Assembly (NCBI GenBank): GCA_020027875.1
Contig: JAHRHA010000023.1
Span: forward strand, 1-64,000
Length of the DNA: 64,000 nt
Direction of reading: 5' to 3'
Source: Micromonosporaceae bacterium
GTDB lineage: Bacteria > Actinomycetota > Actinomycetes > Mycobacteriales > Micromonosporaceae
The number at the start of each line of letters is the position of its first letter. The first letter of the stretch is position 1. Below are positions 62,176 to 64,000 of the stretch, piece after piece. A program made the translations under genes and the position numbers. Under the pieces are notes generated by a model, which was not told the origin of the DNA, searched no databases, and saw only the letters and a program-made list of their open reading frames with translations.

Positions 62176-62895
62176 GTGAGTTCCCGCGACCGTGACCTGC
62201 CCCACCAGCCCACGTTGGCCACCCATCCCGTCCCGACGCATCCGGTCCCGACTCACTCCGTCCCGGCTCACTCCGTCCCGGCCCACTCCGTCCCGACTCA
62301 TCCCGCTGGGGTCGGGGCGACGGCTCACCGTGGCACGGCGGCCGGCGTGACGAACGTCTCGTCCGGTTGGCTGAGCCGCCGTCGTGAGGCCCGCGCGCAG
62401 CGGCGCGCTGCGGCGGGCCGACGGCGGGTCGTGCTTCGGGTGGAACTCCTCGGCCCGGGGTGGCGCATCGTCGACTATCACCCCGACGACCCCGACTTTC
62501 TCGCGATCGGGCCGGGGGGGATCTTCCAGGTGACCGTCTGTGATCATGGCCGGTCTGGGGTCCAGCTCGCCGGCGATGTCGTGCAGGTCGATGGCCACCG
62601 CCCGCCATACGTCGCGCTCGCCCGGCGCGATGCGGCGCGGATCTCCCAGCAGATGTCTCGGGTAGCAGGCCGGCGGATCCCGGTGGTTCCGGTCGTCGCA
62701 TTCCTCGGCACCGGCAGGATTGTCTACTATGGGCGACCGCCAGAGGGGTGCGTCGTGACGTCCTATCGCGACATCGGCCGAGCCTTGGACGCGCACGGCA
62801 ACCGCATCGCCCCGCACACGATCGAGAAGCTGGTCACCCTGGCGGCCCGAGTTGACAGTGGGACTATTGGCCAATACCTGGACGCACCGACATAG
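62176..62895 (+). CDS. NERD-like (nuclease-related) domain protein, probably inactive
   Basis: 239 residues. A Pro/His repeat region near the start (five five-residue units of HPVPT/HSVPA type) precedes a basic helix and a NERD-like domain: VLRVELLGPGWRIVDYHPDDPDF, then AIGPGGIFQV. The usual DxK catalytic pair after this strand is missing (VTVCDH), so nuclease activity is doubtful. GGAGG is 6 bases before the GTG at 62176. Earlier in-frame ATGs would start in a non-coding-looking stretch. Role unknown. Confidence 0.65.
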   Translation: MSSRDRDLPHQPTLATHPVPTHPVPTHSVPAHSVPAHSVPTHPAGVGATAHRGTAAGVTNVSSGWLSRRREARAQRRAAAGRRRVVLRVELLGPGWRIVDYHPDDPDFLAIGPGGIFQVTVCDHGRSGVQLAGDVVQVDGHRPPYVALARRDAARISQQMSRVAGRRIPVVPVVAFLGTGRIVYYGRPPEGCVVTSYRDIGRALDAHGNRIAPHTIEKLVTLAARVDSGTIGQYLDAPT

Positions 62896-63014
62896 ACTAT
62901 GTGTTCGCTAAATGGGACCGACCGCTGACAAGTGGGGTCCGCGGAGTTAGCGTCGACACAGTGGCCTGGCCAGCGTGCCTTACGGGTGCGCGGTGCGAGG
63001 CGGAGGGAGTTGGC

Positions 63015-63473
63015 GTGCCGCACGTCGAACTGTCGCTCTCGGAACTCACCACCAGCGGACTGCGCGGGTACGACCGCAGCGGCTTCGATGGATCTCTCGA
63101 TCTCTGGGCCTTCGCGGTCGGCGTGGCGGGCGAGCCGTGCCTGCTCCTCGATGCGGCCGGGATTGTCGTGGCGGCGTCGCCTGGCTCCGGTGCGCTGTTC
63201 TCGATTAACGCCGCGGATGCGGTCGGGCGTCGGCTCGTTGATGGGGTCATCCGGCTCCTCGACTTCAACACGGTCTCAGGCGAACTGCCGGGCTGGGAGG
63301 TCGACAAGATCCCACCACTGCTGGCCATCAAGTCCGGCGGCCTGGCTCGGGGGCTGCTGCGGGTGCCGGGCGATGACGGTGCGACCAGCACAGTCGACGC
63401 GATATCTGTGCCGCTGCGGGACGACGGGGAGATCGTGGGATCGCTCACATTCTTTGCGCCGGTCGGCCGGTGA
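63015..63473 (+). CDS. PAS-fold-like sensor domain protein
   Basis: 152 residues. The core EPCLLLDAAGIVVAASPGSGALF followed by GRRLVDGVIRLLDF resembles a PAS domain's start and its helical middle; the end is TVDAISVPLRDDGEIVGSLTFFAP. No output domain is attached, so it would act through another protein. GGAGGGAG lies 7 bases before the GTG at 63015. Confidence 0.65.
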   Translation: MPHVELSLSELTTSGLRGYDRSGFDGSLDLWAFAVGVAGEPCLLLDAAGIVVAASPGSGALFSINAADAVGRRLVDGVIRLLDFNTVSGELPGWEVDKIPPLLAIKSGGLARGLLRVPGDDGATSTVDAISVPLRDDGEIVGSLTFFAPVGR

Positions 63474-63545
63474 GGTTGGTCGCGCTTGCGTCTCAATGGG
63501 CGGGCTGACCTGGGGCTCGCCGGTGGCGTGGCCTAGCCTTCATTC

Positions 63546-63941
63546 GTGCTGGATCTCGTCCTGCTTCCGGACGACTACGCGGTGTGCCGCCTGGATGCGG
63601 GTGCCGCGTGGCCGACCGGGTTGGACGCGGGGTCCGGCGTCGTGTCGGTCACGTGGACCCCGACCGAGATCTCGATCATCTGCACCACCGACCAGGCCCC
63701 GAGCGGCGGCATTGTCAACACACCCTGGCGGTGTTTTCGGGTCAACGGGCCGGTGAACCTGGCTCTGACCGGCATCCTGGCCTCGCTCGTCAATCCATTG
63801 GCCGAGGCCAGGGTCAACATCTTCGCCTTCTCCACACACGACACCGACTACGTCCTCGTGCCCGCCGTCCGGCTGGGGGAGGCGCTCGCCGCTCTCACGG
63901 CCGCTGGTCACCGGCTTGCCGCCACGCCAGCGCCTCCCTAA
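63546..63941 (+). CDS. ACT-domain (CASTOR/ACT_7-type) protein
   Basis: 131 residues: LVLLPDDYAVCRLD, EISIICTTDQAP, FRVNGPVNLALTGILASLVNPLAEARVNIFAFSTHDTDYVLVP. This matches the two-part ACT fold used to bind amino acids. No enzyme is fused. Cytosolic sensor of an amino acid; specificity unknown. The GTG at 63546 begins the domain. Confidence 0.88.
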   Translation: MLDLVLLPDDYAVCRLDAGAAWPTGLDAGSGVVSVTWTPTEISIICTTDQAPSGGIVNTPWRCFRVNGPVNLALTGILASLVNPLAEARVNIFAFSTHDTDYVLVPAVRLGEALAALTAAGHRLAATPAPP

Positions 63942-63969
63942 CGTTCCAAGATCGCCGCGAGCACGGTCA

Positions 63970-64000
63970 GACCGTCGCCAAAAGCCGTCGATCATGACCT
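63970..64000. repeat. Palindromic dispersed repeat, copy 3 (cut by the window end)
   Basis: GACCGTCGCCAAAAGCC then GTCGATCATGACCT, the left part of the same element as at 19427-19513; the other arm lies beyond the window. Confidence 0.8.

Overview
The base composition (high GC, strong G/C at third codon positions, many GTG and some TTG starts, frequent ATGA/GTGA overlaps) and the gene families point to an actinomycete chromosome. DUF4192, DUF6457, DUF5926, LppU-like, TY-Chap and paired dynamin-like GTPases are all actinobacterial families. The repeated GTCGATCATGACCT palindromes are the kind of element I associate with Micromonosporaceae; that placement is an inference. I see no rRNA, tRNA, CRISPR array, IS element or prophage, so this looks like a core-type region with some decayed genes.

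Layout. 1-4.9 kb: a SIMPL-domain protein, a 790-residue secreted repeat protein and a quinone oxidoreductase. 4.9-10.6 kb: a LuxR-type two-component pair divergent from an ABC exporter with two permeases, then a CBS-pair protein. 10.8-16.5 kb: a DUF4062/STAND ATPase with TPR-like tail, a truncated LuxR response regulator, an RNHCP zinc protein, a secreted protein and a phosphoribosyltransferase. 16.6-19.4 kb: an MFS exporter and a GT87-like glycosyltransferase. 19.5-42.6 kb: a dispersed molybdenum-cofactor and formate-dehydrogenase-type region (FdhF/YdeP-like oxidoreductase, MIP channel, DUF6457, mobA, fdhD, moaA, moaD, moaE, moeA, mogA, moaC). Interleaved with it are DUF4192, a GNAT enzyme, a fructosamine-kinase-like protein, a frameshifted DUF4153-type membrane gene, PadR plus its membrane partner, a metallophosphoesterase, an EndoQ-UvrD fusion, a DMT permease and an LppU-like protein. 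43-53.4 kb: a TY-Chap protein, a beta-propeller lipoprotein with an Lrp regulator and dimethylargininase, a small lipoprotein, a dynamin-like GTPase pair, and VOC and flavin-reductase proteins. 53.6-58.5 kb: four LytR-CpsA-Psr (LCP) genes in a row, one of them broken. 58.5-64 kb: rhodanese, glycerophosphodiesterase, orphan histidine kinase, DUF5926, NERD-like, PAS-like and ACT-domain proteins.

How it works together. The molybdenum genes supply GTP-to-molybdopterin synthesis (MoaA, MoaC, MoaD, MoaE), metal insertion (MogA, MoeA), nucleotide attachment (MobA) and sulfur delivery (FdhD) for the one visible molybdoenzyme. The LCP cluster probably attaches glycopolymers to peptidoglycan. The two-component pair probably controls the neighbouring exporter.

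The items most worth a second look are the EndoQ-UvrD fusion, the permease with an inserted jelly-roll-like domain, the DUF4062-STAND protein, the decaying LCP copy with an internal deletion of about 77 bp, two families of short dispersed repeats, and a 13-bp-arm palindrome four bases before a start codon.
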